From positions 15,030,501 to 15,094,500 of the forward strand of contig JBBDHG010000009.1 in assembly GCA_037951165.1 (NCBI GenBank): a DNA stretch of 64,000 nt, read 5' to 3'. The notes below the pieces were generated by a model. It saw only the letters and a list, made by a program, of their open reading frames with translations, had not been told where the DNA came from and ran no database searches. Of this stretch, positions 1 through 13,400 are shown piece by piece; within the stretch, counting starts at the first letter, position 1, and each line of letters starts with the position of its first letter. Position numbers and translations under genes: made by a program. This DNA is from Lophius americanus. Its lineage: Eukaryota > Chordata > Actinopteri > Lophiiformes > Lophiidae.

Positions 1-1553
1 GGTCACATGTGTCAGCTGCACCTGAATAGCGAGAAGCCACAGACCAAGCTGCTGGTGCTGCACCAGGCCGTGTCCGTGATCCTCAGCCTGGAACAACAAG
101 TCAGAGGTCAGTGCACCGCTGCTGCAAGCTGAGTTTTTATCCTTGTCTGATGATCCCACCTCTGAGGAGGATGCAGAGACGGAAAAGAAACTAGAGGATA
201 GAAACAGATATGCTTTGAGCCACTGTTGACATACTAAGTCTGCCACCATCACTATTTGATTGCTCATATATTGTCCCTGACTTGTATGATTATAATTTTA
301 TAAACATTTTAAGATTGTTTTATGCCACTGATATACTGAAATGTAATGGAAAGAAGACCGTTACAAAGAACATCAACCTTTTAATTATTACTTAATATCC
401 AGGCAGTGGAATTAAATGAGAAAAAAAATCCTCTATCCATGACACATAAATACATTAAAAAAAGTGTCCAAGTCATAAAATAGTGTGGGATACCATCTTC
501 CGGGATCTTGCTCGCTAAAATTTTAGCAGCCTTACATAGAAAGTCATTGTTTTTAAAGCCAGTCATTGTGTTCTGAAACACGAAAAAGTTTGGAGGGCTG
601 ATGATGCTTGAAAGAAAATAAATGAATACAATACAGAAACATTTAAATAACATTGTACAATAACCACAAGAGTATAAAATCAACAGGGCAGTTGATTTTA
701 TCCGTTTATCAGTTGTTATCTGTTGTAATAATTAAGAATATTTGAAGAAATGAATGATATGTTTTGAACATGTCATGGACAGAAAAGAACACCTCAGATA
801 AATGAAATGTATTATTATTATTATTAATTAGAATCAATGATGAAGTACATAATGCAGATATTATGACAAGCCTTATGTCTTATGTTTTATTTTTTACTTG
901 TATTTATTTCTGTCCATGATGAAGTTCAAGTGTCAACTCTGTTTCTCTAGCAGCCAAAGGCGCCAGTCCACATGATCACCAGCTAGTCATTTACTTTATC
1001 CATGTGGTGCTTTGAGGGTTGGAGGGCGGTGCTGCATTTTTTTACAGCCTTTTCACTGAAAACAGCTGCTTGCTGCAAATGAGAACCACCAGATAAGGAT
1101 AAGAGCAAAACTATGAAGAAGTTATGATTTTAGCATCAAAACAACAAAGTAAAAACACAGGAGGACAGGAGGAGCCGGCGAGATTTTCTATAACATTACA
1201 TTTAGTCGTTTTTTTATTATTAATATGTGTCACAATAATAATTAATAATGTACTAAGATTAATAATTGAGGAAAAGCATCAGCCAAAGCAGAATTCAGGA
1301 GGTATAAACCAGCCGTCTCTACAGAAATGAATGAAATGACTGATATTCATGTATTACCTCTGTTTCTTTATTTAATACAATGGTAACCCGGTGTTTGTTG
1401 AATCCTACAGAGAGGAATCTGAACCCAAAGGCAGCATGTCTGCGGAGGAGAGAGGAAGAAAAAGCCTCTGCAGTCATGACGGATCCACAGTCCATGCATC
1501 TGGCTTTTCATCCCAATCTGACAGACCAATCAAACTCCATGGGCCACCTCTGA
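1..1553 (+). CDS. tcf12: Transcription factor 12 (E-protein, bHLH), last two coding exons; 5' part outside window
   Basis: Class I bHLH factors of the E-protein family bind E-box DNA as homodimers or with tissue-specific bHLH partners in the nucleus. Two exons are visible: 1-106 and 1411-1553, joined in frame across a GT-AG intron (donor at 107, acceptor CAG at 1408-1410). The first exon encodes loop and helix 2 of the bHLH domain (KPQTKLLVLHQAV, then LSLEQQVR). The second encodes the family's conserved C-terminal extension (RNLNPKAACLRRREEEK) and ends in MGHL before TGA at 1551-1553. TCF3, TCF4 and TCF12 are almost identical here. TCF12 is chosen because the next gene is cgnl1, its neighbour in human 15q21. 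E-protein assignment is near certain; the paralogue is less so. Confidence 0.88.
107..1410 (+). other. Last intron of tcf12
   Basis: A 1.3-kb AT-rich intron between the bHLH exon and the terminal exon. It contains a 68-codon open frame at 1124-1330 (separate entry). Nothing else recognisable was seen. Confidence 0.8.
1124..1330 (+). other. Intronic 68-codon ORF with one predicted membrane segment (unproven)
   Basis: This frame runs from ATG at 1124 to TGA at 1328-1330 inside the last tcf12 intron, with in-frame stops shortly upstream. It has a polar N-terminus with lysines, a hydrophobic stretch at about residues 24-46 (LHLVVFLLLICVTIIINNVL), and a charged, Lys/Glu-rich C-terminus. That layout resembles single-pass micropeptides, but I recognise no family. 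An AT-rich intron can produce such a frame by chance. It could be a retained-intron product, an independent micropeptide or noise. Confidence 0.2.
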
Positions 1554-2765
1554 GCGCCTGATGACACCTGATGATGATACCTACATCGAGTATGTAACAG
1601 GCATTATCTGTCAACTGAAAGTATGTTTATTATAAAGATAATGATGAGAAAACATCAATGCTACTAAACCATGATGAAATAATGGTTATGTCTGTATGTA
1701 AAGCAGAAAGAACTCTTATTTATTACAAATATTTATTTCTAATATTTGTAATAAAACGATAATGTACAATTCTTACATTTATTCTTGCCATCCTCTCTGA
1801 TACCATTTTTTCTTTGTCATCCAGATGGTGAATGAGGAACATCCCAGGAACAACCAGCTATATTTGGACATGTAGCTTTTCATGTGAATTTGGTCACGAC
1901 ATGAGGACAGGTCGACCCCTCTGATTTTAAAGTGTGATGCAGTTGAACAATCATCTCCTCACTTCCCGAACAACTTCTAATTTTGTGCCTAAAGTTTACT
2001 CTCAACAGACAAGCGCATTGTAAGCTGCAGATGTTTTGTACATATTTTGTATATTTATCGATTATCTGTCTGTTTGAATATATTTGAAAGAATGAAACTC
2101 GGTAATGATAAGGTATCATCTGCAGAGCTTTTACAGTGTATCACTATTTATCACATATACTCTTGATTTCCACTGAGCTCAGAGAACCGACATTCCCACA
2201 TTTTTTATGTTTCAATACAGATTACATGTGTCTTGTTGTGTGTGTGTGTGTCTGTGTGTTGTAGGAGTTTGACCATTCCGTGAATGAACAGATCTCCAAG
2301 AATGTTCTTTTAATCATCTTTTTTGTATATTTGTTAAACATTTGTGTTATAGCACTGTTATTACACCGAATGATATCTTGTTGGACAGACTCCTTCTTCT
2401 CGGTGTAATTACGGCTCTTTGGGTTTAGTCCTAACTCTTTGCATGTTTAAATTTTCATTAGAAGTTTTTTTTAAGTTATGTAACTTATCTTTTATACAAA
2501 TATTGGGAATTTAATAACATGTATATACTTTTTATGACATTAATTTTACACAATCTATTCATTTTAGTTTAGTTTTAGTAGATGTACACACACTTCATCC
2601 TCTGAGCAGCATTCCAGATTTACTAATGTCTTGTTTGCTTATCACACTGCTAAACAAATAACAAATACTCCTATCATAACATGTACAGTAAGTGTACAGT
2701 TTGAAGTTGCCTACTGGCATGTGTCAAAAATGATAGTGCAGCAATAAATGTCTTTTTTTTTCCAA
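1554..2765 (+). other. tcf12: Probable 3' UTR of tcf12
   Basis: AT-rich sequence follows the TGA. A consensus AATAAA lies at 2743-2748, followed by a T-run and the GT-rich string ttgagttggtgtc, as expected for a cleavage site near 2765. The end is inferred. Confidence 0.5.
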
Positions 2766-3006
2766 ATAATTGAGTTGGTGTCTTCAATAATATGTTCGAG
2801 GGTGAAAGCACAGATGGACACAGACACCTACTGCATGACACCCTCATTAAGAACAGTCAGCGGGACTATTGCGTTCCATAAATATGCTTTACTTTATGTT
2901 TAATATCATCTTGTCATTCATGACTAGGATGCACGCACTGCCTTAATTTCCTGCCAAACATCAGCTGGTCGAATTCATTCATACTGCTGTGTGCCACTCA
3001 ATATTC

Positions 3007-3217
3007 ACTCTACAGCTGACTCATCAACTTCATCAGTTCTTCAGCTTCAGTAGAGTCATCAGCCGCCACGACCAGTGTCCGGGGGATTTTGCTGCTGCCC
3101 AAGAAAAATACCCTCCGAAATGTCTCTTTACCAGGTTGCTTTTCACCTGTGGCAATTGATATGTTGAATACCTTGGGTCTTCTGAGCGGAATATCTGTGC
3201 TAAAAAAATGTACACAC
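3007..3217 (-). other. Unidentified terminal-exon-like ORF
   Basis: On the minus strand a pyrimidine-rich tract ending in TTTTTTTAGCACAG precedes an open frame of about 62 codons, starting near 3217 and ending in TAG at about 3010. The peptide begins DIPLRRPKVFNISIATGEKQ and ends TEAEELMKLMSQL. Its composition looks like a real globular C-terminus: mixed charge and few low-complexity runs. No partner exon was found upstream on the minus strand between 3.3 and 7 kb, and I cannot name a family. It could be the last exon of an unrecognised gene whose other exons are cryptic or far away, or a stranded pseudo-exon. Confidence 0.25.
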
Positions 3218-3899
3218 CGATGAAAAACTACACCATTACAAGTAAACACACAAATGATTAACTGTTTTGGGGAAGTCGGTGCAGGAGCAGGTAAGTTTAA
3301 TAGGTGAAAAGTATATGTGTTAAGTCAATTCAACTGTTATCATTCAGAGATGTTTAAAAAGAAAAATGATCTTTATGAGACATTTTGATCATTCCGTCCA
3401 TAAACATGAATATTTCAAGAAAAACCTTGAATATTGCGTTTAAATTAAATCCTTGTCTTCTATCCCAATCAACCATGTTTGTTATCCCCTTCCACAAAGT
3501 TTGTAAGGGACTATTGGAATTGAATTTCGTCCCTTTCCCTCGCTTCAATGATGACACGTTTTTTTTCTGAATCTAGAGAAAATTTGGGTTTAGAAACTGT
3601 TTTCCAACAAAAAACTGGAAAGTAAAATTTTGAAATTTTTAAAATTTCTATGTTGATTTTCACTTACTAATCCTTTATTAACACATTCTGTATGTTCTCG
3701 GGTTCAAAATAATGAAATAAGTTGCTGGATAGGAAGGTGGACGAGGTATAGAGCTATAGATAGTGTCTTTACCTTTATTAGTAATCTAAATTTAATAGAT
3801 TATCAAATTTAATAGTTCTTCCTGCCAATCGGGCTTCTACCAAGTTTTGTAAAGTTTTGATATAAATATTGATTTATGTCACTGCCAGAGATTGTAGTA

Positions 3900-5110
3900 T
3901 GTGCACATAGCTCCTATTAGTGGATATAGATTGTACTCTGCAGCCAAAATGCTGCGTGAACTTCAGGCAGGAGTTGAGAAGAGCTGTGTGTGGTAGTGAA
4001 GAACGACCAGATGACTGGGCAACTATGGCAAATGTGATAAGGGAGAAATGTAGGAAAGTTCTGGGTGTGTCATCTGGACAGAGGAAATAAGATAAGGAGT
4101 CTTGGGGGTGGAATGAGGAGATCCAGGTGGATAGATGAAGGAAAAGGGTAGCGAGGAAAAGTGGGATTGGACAAGAGATGAAGAAGGAAGGCAGGAGTGC
4201 AAAGAAATACAGCGTACAGCGAAGAGCGAGGTAGCGAAGGATTAACGAGAGACGTATGACAAGTTGGGATGAAAATACTAACAAGTTAGGAGAGAGTGAG
4301 GGTAAGTTGAGAGGAGCACTTTAGAGAATTGATGAATGAGGAAAATTAGAGAGAGAGAGTGGGTTGAAGGATGTTAGAATTGTAAATCAGGCAGTCCCAA
4401 GGATCTTGAAGGATGAAGTAAGAGCAGCTTTGAAGAAGATGAAGAATGAAAAGGCAGTTGGTCCTAATGACATACTGGTGGAGGTATTCAGGTGTCTAGG
4501 AGGGAGGGCAGTGGAGTATTTAACAAGATTGTTCAGCATGATCTTGGAGAGTCAGAGGATGCCTGAGGAATGGAGGAAAAGTGTAATTGAAATATTAAAA
4601 AACACAAAAAACTAGGGTGATGTTTCTTATGTACTTAAGCAACTACAGATGTATGTAGCTCAGATCAGCCAAACAATGAAGATTTGGAATATTGCGTATT
4701 GGATTACATTAAACTAGAATAAGAAAAGCAATATGGTTCCATGTTCAGAAAGAAGTGCGGTGCTGATGTACAACTGCAGAGAAGGCCAGAAGGAGTTTGA
4801 ATGTGTCTTTGTGGATTCACAGAAAGTGTACCACAGAGGGCCGAGGGAGGAATTATGGTATTGCGTAATGAGGTCTGAAATGATAGAGAAGTATGTTATA
4901 GGGGTATAGGATATGTATCAGAGCGAGTATGAAGCTTCCAGGCAGGACAAAAAGGGGACGACCGAAGAGGAGGTTTCTGGATGTGGTGAGAAAGGACATG
5001 CTGTTAGTTGGTGTGACGGAGGAAGAATCCACAGGACAAGGATATTTGGAAAAATAATCTGTTGCGATGGAGGGAACAGGAGGAGTTATCAAAGTTTCTG
5101 AGCGAGTTAA
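3900..5110 (+). mobile_element. Decayed, internally deleted non-LTR retrotransposon (LINE) with reverse-transcriptase remnants
   Basis: Translated in shifting frames this is a fish LINE ORF2. About 3940-4330 is the endonuclease-to-RT linker (DDWATMANVIREKCRKVLGV). About 4380-4610 is the start of the RT domain (EVRAALKKMKNEKAVGPNDI, RMPEEWRKSVIEI). About 4740-4920 is a later RT piece (CVFVDSQKVYHRGPREELWY). About 4930-5095 resembles the C-terminal tail after the catalytic palm. The catalytic Y/F-A-D-D block is missing between the last two pieces, so there is an internal deletion as well as several stops and frameshifts. The clade is uncertain (RTE-like by appearance). The copy cannot be active. 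Confidence 0.85.
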
Positions 5111-7440
5111 TTTGTTTCATGGTGTTTGTGTAATAAAATTATGCTATAGCCTTTTTAATCTAAAAGAATATTAAAATAAAAAAATTAAAAATCAGATAGA
5201 AATATTAGTATTCCTATCCTTCAATCCACAGATCAGTCAAACATAGTAACAGGTACAATGTCACTGACAATGGAATACATCTTACCTGTCCAGAGACACC
5301 AAGCGTATGCAAACACAGCAATAGTTTTTTTTAAAATTAAAAATAGCACTATTAGAGATGTAAAATATCAACACTATATAAATAGTAACCTTAACTTGGA
5401 ACTAGTGAGAATTGTCATATTAACTCGACTATAGTGACCACTAGTTTAATAAACTACTTGGATTTTTCAGTTTATAACGCAGGACTTTATGATCAGAATA
5501 CTAAGGTGTGGTCCTATTGTACTATTATTAGTTTTCCTGTCTTGCATTTCATCATGAGTAGAGCCCATCAGCAGCAGCAGTCATCTGGTTTGAATGTGTG
5601 ACAGAGGAGTCAGTGAACGCCTCACGGAGCAGACAAGGATCAGGACTCTCTGAGGGCTCAGAGTAGGAGGAGGAGGAGAGGAAGGAGGACTCAGCGCTCA
5701 GAGTAGACACACAGCGGGTAAGTTTCAGCTCAGATCCATGCCTTCGTAAACAAAGTTTCTGTAAAATAACAAAGCTATATTATAGTGCGCGGTGTTCAGC
5801 GGCTGTTTCCGTGACCATTGCACATTTCCTCCACCCGTACTCTGACAGGAAACTAACTTCATTTTTCACCACTCCAAGTGGACATTAGCGTTTATTAGCT
5901 TCATTTTATTTCGCAAATGTTGTCATTTTTGAACATTTTCGAAGTTGGAACAGTTTGAGGTGAGTTTCAAGGAAAACGCCTTTCCAGATCTGGGATTTGC
6001 TGACTAGTGGAATTTGAACACAACATCTTTAATCTTTTGAAAAAAAACTTTTGAAAAAAAGTGTGAAAAACACTTTAAAATATAATTTGGATGAATTACT
6101 CTTTCCAATACTTTGTTAAACGTTAAGTCTTCATATTCTATACTTAAATAATAATTTAGTAGTATTACATAGAAAAGTTAGCTGCTGATAGGAATCATAC
6201 AGGTTGCCAGGTAGTTTAAACTGTTCGCAAGTGTAGGACACCTGTGTTTTCATTTTAGCTACTGTTTTTATTGGCTTTATCCGATATTAATAACTAATAA
6301 AGTTGCTTATTAACTTGTTCTGGTTCATTTAAAAGTTTGCTACAATGACAAAGTCATACTGGGTATTTCTTTTTTCCCCACCATCTGGCAACATTATTTT
6401 TGTTCATAGCTTTGAACTTAATTCCCTGAAAGATGGAAAAACAAATATTTTCCAAATCATTCTTGACATCCATGTGAATTGAAAACGGTACAAAAATTAT
6501 ATATATAAAGTTTAAAGCTACTTTTATATTTGTTATATAAACTAATTCTAATTAATGGACTGTGTCACGTCTCATAAAATCTGGTACAAAGACAACAAAA
6601 GAAGGGAATGTTTAAAAGCTCAAAGACGTTGATATGGATTTCACACTTAAAGAGGTTAACTGGAAAAAGGTGATATTATCATCATTCAGTATTATAGTAA
6701 GCAATTACTTTGAAATATCTTGTGTCTGCACTTTATTCAATTTCCCTTAGGTTAAAAAGTAATTGCGTTTGCTTTCATTGATATGTACATAATATCCCAA
6801 CTTTTTCAATGAGGGTTTTAAAAATATTTGCAAATAATGCATAACATATTAATATATACACTAATAGCAATATGTCAGAAAATTATATCAGTGTTTAGGA
6901 GCTTTCAAATTTAGGATTTTTATTTTATTTTATTATCATTCATTACCCACAACATGTTATGTTATTAGTTAAAGTGATAGTTCTCTTATTAAGAAGAGGT
7001 TTTTTTTTCTGCTATAAAAACCTCTTGTGTTCTCTTGTTGCAGCCTCACAGTAATATATTTGTTGGCAAACATTCTCCTCAAGTGTTACACCATGACGTG
7101 GGTGACGACACCTTGGAGACCTCGGCCAGTTGTAGTCGTCATGCAGTCGGTTCAGCGTTGGTTGTACAATAGTATACTGTTATGAACACACAGAGGGAGT
7201 TTTTTTTTCATTGCACAGCTTTATCAGACTCTTTTCAGTGTCCATTTATTCTGTCTTTACGTTGTCTGAGTGCAGCTGCGTGAGGAACTAACTGTGTGTC
7301 TGTCACTGTCTCCCACAGTGGCTCCTCTGATGTGTAAATACAAACCTCCGCTTGACTAACCTGATCCTGCATCTTCAGTTTCCATGCAGGTCCAGTCTTC
7401 TTCAGTGTCTTTTTATCATGGTGTTTTGTTTTTTCATCCC
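5110..7440 (+). promoter_or_regulatory. cgnl1: Upstream region of cgnl1 with a probable non-coding first exon
   Basis: About 5560-5717 is purine-rich (repeated AGGAGG blocks) and ends in a strong donor, CAGCGG|GTAAGT, with GT at 5718. It looks like a 5' UTR exon. The matching acceptor would be the pyrimidine tract and CAG just before 7444, nine bases upstream of the cgnl1 start codon. No TATA box is obvious. The 5720-7430 stretch would be intron 1; it is AT-rich and I see no gene in it. Confidence 0.45.
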
Positions 7441-7452
7441 AGCAGAGTCACG

Positions 7453-10400
7453 ATGGACTCTCACAGACTGAGCTACGTGCAACCACACAGTCCCGGAGAA
7501 AACCAGGAAAACTTGTTTGGAGTCAGAGTACAGGTTCAAGGGATTAAAGGCCAACCATATGTGGTTCTGAATGGCTCTGGCCAGGAGAGCCACAGGGACA
7601 TCTCTGTCATCACTCATCAGGCAGGGTACAATCCAGGCATGGTGAGGAGTTCTGTGGATGAAAGACACCCTCCGTCTGAGTCCTTGAGAAGTGCAACCTC
7701 CTCCGTGTTTCATTATCAGAAACACCCAGAGATTCTGAGACCTTATGACCCTGAATGTAATAACCTGAACCTAGTCATTCCTTCAGCCGCATCAGTCCCT
7801 CGATCCAGACAGCTAAACGCCAGCGTCCTTTCTGGAGCAACTCAAACCGCTCATGTGAACAAACCCAGGATCCCTTTGCCAGCTGAGGGCCGAGAGGAAG
7901 ACCTGAGAGGGACGGCGCAGACCATGACACGTCCTTCAGGACGACAACTTCCTACAAGGTCCCCAAATTCTATGGAGACAGACTCCATCTTATCTGTCGG
8001 GCAGCTAATAAGTCAGTTTAACAGCAGTCAACGGCGGGGAAGAGGAAACCCAAGAAACAGGTTGGACCCGGAGCAGTGTAGGAGGTCACGCAGTTTGGAC
8101 AGCAGTCGAACCTCAGATTCATCATCCTCATCCTCTTCCCCGAGTAGAACCTCATCTCTGAAAGGCATCAAGGCAGAGACCCCAGGCGGGATGTATCCTC
8201 CCGGGTCAGCCAGGGCTCGACTCCTGGGTGGTGAAGCCTCTTTGTTGAGTAAGAGGGAGGAGAGCAAGCCCACTGCACTGCTTAAAGGACATGATGGCAA
8301 AAAGGTCATGTCTCTTAATGCTGCAAAACTGCTTCATATACAGAAATCTTCTCTCTCCAGATCATGTAGTGACCAGACTGATGACTCTGACGAAAGGGAA
8401 ACACAGGTAAAGGAGATTTACACAAGGGCTCAGTTGTAGTTCAAAGGGGTGTATTTATTTGCTCTAAATTCTCTAACCAGGTTACTCCTGATCTTCTGAA
8501 AGGACAGCAAGAACTCTCAGTGGACCCACCAGAAGACACAGCAAAACAAATACTGATAACCTACCTTAAGGATGGGTAAGTTCCCTTTAGCAAATAGGGC
8601 TTTCAATATTTTGGTGGTAATAATGCCTTGAAGATTGCCTCCACTTTAATATCTGAGACTCAAATGGGACAGTTTGGTCAAACAGTTTGCTTAACTTTAA
8701 AAAACTTTTTTTTTTATGATTTTGTTATTAAAATGGCTTTACACATATAAGCCTTTGTACTACATATAAAAAGACTGGGCCAAACTGCAGGCATGACTTT
8801 CTACACATGGTCACAAAATCCACCTACCAGGCCCTCAAACGCTAATCGGCATTTTAACTCAGGTTACACCATGTTTACACAAACCTTTTAATCACTATGA
8901 AAAGTTCCTTGTACTGCTTTACACTTTACATTAAGATAGGTAAATCCAAATCCATTTTAAAGTCCTAATGCTTCAGAAACACATCCTGTGTTATAATAAA
9001 ACATTTCTGACAGCATATTATTAACAATTTGATATTCAAAATCATACATTTTATTAATTATGCTGTATTCTTTTATTATGTAGTTTCATTAATTAAAATT
9101 GTTGTATTTTCATGTTTTAAAACCTAATCAGCACGGTTTCCATTTTAATAAATGTTTTGGAATTACAAATGAAAGAAAGACTGTCACGCTTTTATATTTT
9201 CAAAATATGATTGAAAGAAATCCCTAGAAAAGCCAAAGCTAGAGTGAAAAAACATTAAGTATTGAGATATTTGAAGCTAGTTGTTCTCATCTTTGTGTTT
9301 CTGGAGCTCGCTTATACTGCTGCTGGCTGAAGCATCATATCTGATTTACAGCTGTCAGAGTCATATCAATCTTCTCATCTAACTTTAAGAAAGAAAGCAT
9401 ATATCCCACAATGTCAAAAATCTTCCTTTAAGAAGGCTTAATGAAGGAGTTTTCCTTTGCAGTTATTGTCTCTGTTTCTTATTTTCTTAACCTACAGCGA
9501 CCTTTAGTGATTAGCTTGTATTCAGATAAGGAGACATGTTGAGATAAGGGGTCGCTGCTCCAGCTCTGAATCATCACAGAACTGTCAGGAATGTGGAGCA
9601 TGAACTTGTTTCCACTGATAACATAACTTCTTCACATGGAAAGTTTTTCTCAGATCCATCAGCATCCCTTTTAAAAAAAATGTGCCACTCACATAGAGTT
9701 ATTGTTTTTAGGAAGGGCTGCATAGCTAAATCAAGCAAGTGCTAGATTTTATATATCACCACAAGTTGCTCTGCCACCTATTTATATAGAACTCAACTAA
9801 TCTTTTATTTTTAATTACACCCTGTCAGTTGTGTGAAGCGTGTTTGAAATATTTTTCTGGCCCCTCAGGACGACTGATGATGACTCCACCACTGAGAGGA
9901 AAGTCTCCCTGCTGCTTGAAACCGCCAAAAAGGTCAAGTGGAAAACTGCTGAAAGTGTGGAGGACGAGGAGAAAGTGGGTGTTGGAATGAGTCGCTCATG
10001 ATTCAATGCATTTATCGTAAACTATTGATAATAGTGTGTTGTTGGATGTCTCCTTGTTGCCGTGTGTAGGATCATGAAGCTGAGGTGAGGTTTTTGGAGG
10101 AGAAACAGGAAGAGCTGGAGAAAGAAGTATATGAATTCAAGCAACGACTGGAAACTGAGATTAAGGTGTTGTGACTTCACATCCTGCTTAGTCACCTCTA
10201 ATACAATCGTTTCCTATTCCTGTAGCTGATGAGGTAACTTTCTGTTGTTTCTTTTTGCCGAGCAGAATGAAAAGATTCTGGCCAAGGCTTGTGAAAAAGC
10301 CAGAAGTGAGAAGAAGAAACTTCAGGATGAACTGGCCATGTCTCAGGAAGAGCTCTTCAAACTCAGGAACAGACTCAAAGACATTGAGGCAGAACTTCAG

Positions 10401-13400
10401 TCCACCAAACAGGAGTAAGGATCTGACCTTTTCCCCCATCCAGCAAATTTTACAGTGAAAACTGACATGTAAAGCCCAGTTTGTAGCTACAAGAGGCCGG
10501 TTAAAGAGTTATGTGTCAGATTAATACTCGTAAACAAAACACCACATGTCTTTTAAACAACAAAAAAGTTCTCTGTCAAGAGTAATATTGAAGGTTGGGC
10601 TCTTTTTGCTAAATCTGTATTTTTATTCTTGATAGCTTTTAAAAAAAATGTTTTTAATGTTTCATAAGCAGGTGGATTAGTTTGGGGACAATGTTGTTAT
10701 TTATGGAGCAACTGATCAGACGGATAAACCAACATTTTGGGCAAATTAAGATTTACTGCTCACTGTAGTTTCATATTTCTGCTACTGATGTATCTGGTAT
10801 CTAGTCCTATTAAGCACTTAACTTTAAAGCAAGGCCGGCAGGCTTGTTTCTTTGATTCAAACATAAAGCAAAAACATTTCTGTCTTTCCTGCATATTTTT
10901 CTTTCTTGTCAGGCTGACTCAGATGAAAGCAGAGAGAGACAGATCTAAAACAGAGATGAAAGACCTTCAGCAGCAGCTCTCTGAGATGCATGATGAGCTG
11001 GACCTAGCCAAGAGGACAGAGGTGATCAGTGCAGAGAAAGAAGACCTTCTGAAGGTGAATGAAACCACATCAACAAGAAACTCCTCACGAATCATCAGCA
11101 GCTGTGATGCACCTTTACCTGACAGGAGGTTGTGACTTTGTGTTTTGTCGGGTGCATATCAGGACATGATGCAGCTGCGTGTGGACTTTGAGGAGACACT
11201 ACAGGTGAAGGAGGAGCAGGAGGAGGTGCTGCACCACAAAGAGAGGGAGCTCATTGCTCTGAAGGGGGCGCTCAAAGAAGAGGTGGAGACTCATGACAGC
11301 TACATAGCTGCGCTGAAGGAGGAATATGAAAATGAGCTCGAAAAGCTCTTTAGGGATTTGGATCTGGCTAAAGAGGTAACAGAGGGCGACATATTACTGT
11401 TTATTTCATGTTCTCAAAATCTAAAAGAAGGCTTCATTTTGCCTCCTGTGTCGCCTCTTCCAGAACAGTGTTCTGCTTGGTAGAGAGAAGGTCAAAGCAG
11501 AGGAGGAGGGCGGTGCAACTAAGGAGCAGTTAAAGGATCTGAGCCTGGAGAGAGAACAGCTGAGAGGAAAGGTGCAGGAGCAGAGCAACAAGGTGGATCT
11601 GCTGAATCAGACGGTACAGGAGTGTAAAACAACTGAACGACTGTTGGAACAGAGAGCAAAGCAGCTAGAGGTGGGGAAATCTATGGAAGCACAAAACATA
11701 CTTCCAAAGTACTTGATGAGTTTTTTTCCAAACCCTTTCATAGCTATTTTTCATTATGATGGAATCTATTCACCCATTTTCAGTATATGTTCCCAATTTT
11801 CCTTTTGTCCCCAGCGAGAAAAGCAGCAGACAGAGGAAACACTGAAAGATGTTAGGAGGATGGAAGAGGAGATGTGCCAGTCAAACCAGTTGCTGCTCAC
11901 CCGCCTGGAAGACGTTCAGGTAGAGTGCGGTTGATGTTAAACACAGCTGTGGTAGCCAAGTCGTCTAAGATGTCAACCACACAACTACAGCATCCTTTGT
12001 TTCACATCATTTCCTCTCTCTCTGCCTGTGTTTTTGTCTCACAACACTGTGAGGTTTGAAACTAAGCCAAAAATACCCCCACAACTAGAATCTAATGAGT
12101 CAGTGTATAGACTTAATGGAGGCTCACAGTCTTGCTACTACACACTAAAAGATAATGGTACCTAAAATGGGAATAGGAATGCATTGTTTCTCCAGCGTTA
12201 CCCCAGAATGACACAAGCAAACCTCACTGTACACTGGTACATTATTTAACCTTTATGTTTGTACCTTAAAAGAACATTTCTACACCTCTAAAGGGAAAAA
12301 TGGGCCTTTGTATGTAACTTAAACCATCACAGAATCGGTGTTTAATGAGGTTGAGCTTGAAAATGTCACTTTTTTACCATTTTTCACCCAAGCATTTATA
12401 GTTTATAGTTTCTCCTTAGGGATGACTAAAATGCACAGATTTAATTTCACATTATTTTCCTGTAAATATTTATTGTGTATAACAATGTGACGAATAAAGT
12501 AAGAATTATTATTCTTATTGTTAAAGGGTATTCTTCTGAAAAAATGACCTTTTGGTACAAAAATGATATCCATAGTTCCTGTGTGTGTGTTTTTTCCAGG
12601 GTAAATTGACCAAACTAAATCATGAACACAGAGACCTGAAGGAGAAGCTAAAAGAGGAAAGGAAACAAGCGGAGGAGCTGTGGAAGACAAAAACACAGCT
12701 GGAGGATGAGAGAAGGCTGCAGGACCGGGCTGTGGAGCAACTTCAGAGGAAGGTGAAGGGTGGGCCTCGACTGTTTAACGGGCACCATGACAGAAATCTC
12801 TGCTTCACATGAAACGCTGTTATTTTTTGTTTTCAGCCTGAAGCCAAATGAGATCAGCAGAAACAGCTGATTTTTATTATTCTTGGATTAAACACATTAT
12901 GACCAATTTCCTTACACTGAGTTAGTTCCACTTATCTCACTGTAGAAGCTCCGCGTGTGTTTCTCCTCTTAGATGAATAGCATCATGGAGGAGTGCGAGG
13001 CGTCCACAGATGTGCTTCAGAGCCAGGTCGATGAGGCCAAAGAGAAGAGTCAGAGGGAATTGGAGGAGCTACGGAGGCAGCTGCAGGAAAAGGGAGCAGA
13101 GCTGGAGAAATCTCGACATGCAGCCAACAATCTGCAGGAAGAGGTGTGGTGCTCCATGAATCACTATTTGGATTCTATCTTAGTCGGTTATTAAAAAGTC
13201 CACACCAGTAATGATTGTACTTCTTCTTCTCTTTCCCCTCTCATTCGGTCCTTTGAAACGTTTTTGATGAATTTGTGTGAGATTGAACAGAATCATAAAA
13301 AAACAGTTTCCAGATGTGTTACCAGATTTGATCAGTTTTATATTTATTCTATAACGTCTGACTTATTGCTGATAAGCAGACGCAGCCTGTTGCATTATCT

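Noticed and set aside
7384..7452. Upstream in-frame ATG giving 23 extra cgnl1 residues
   Set aside because: A pyrimidine tract and CAG acceptor just before 7444 place this part in the intron.
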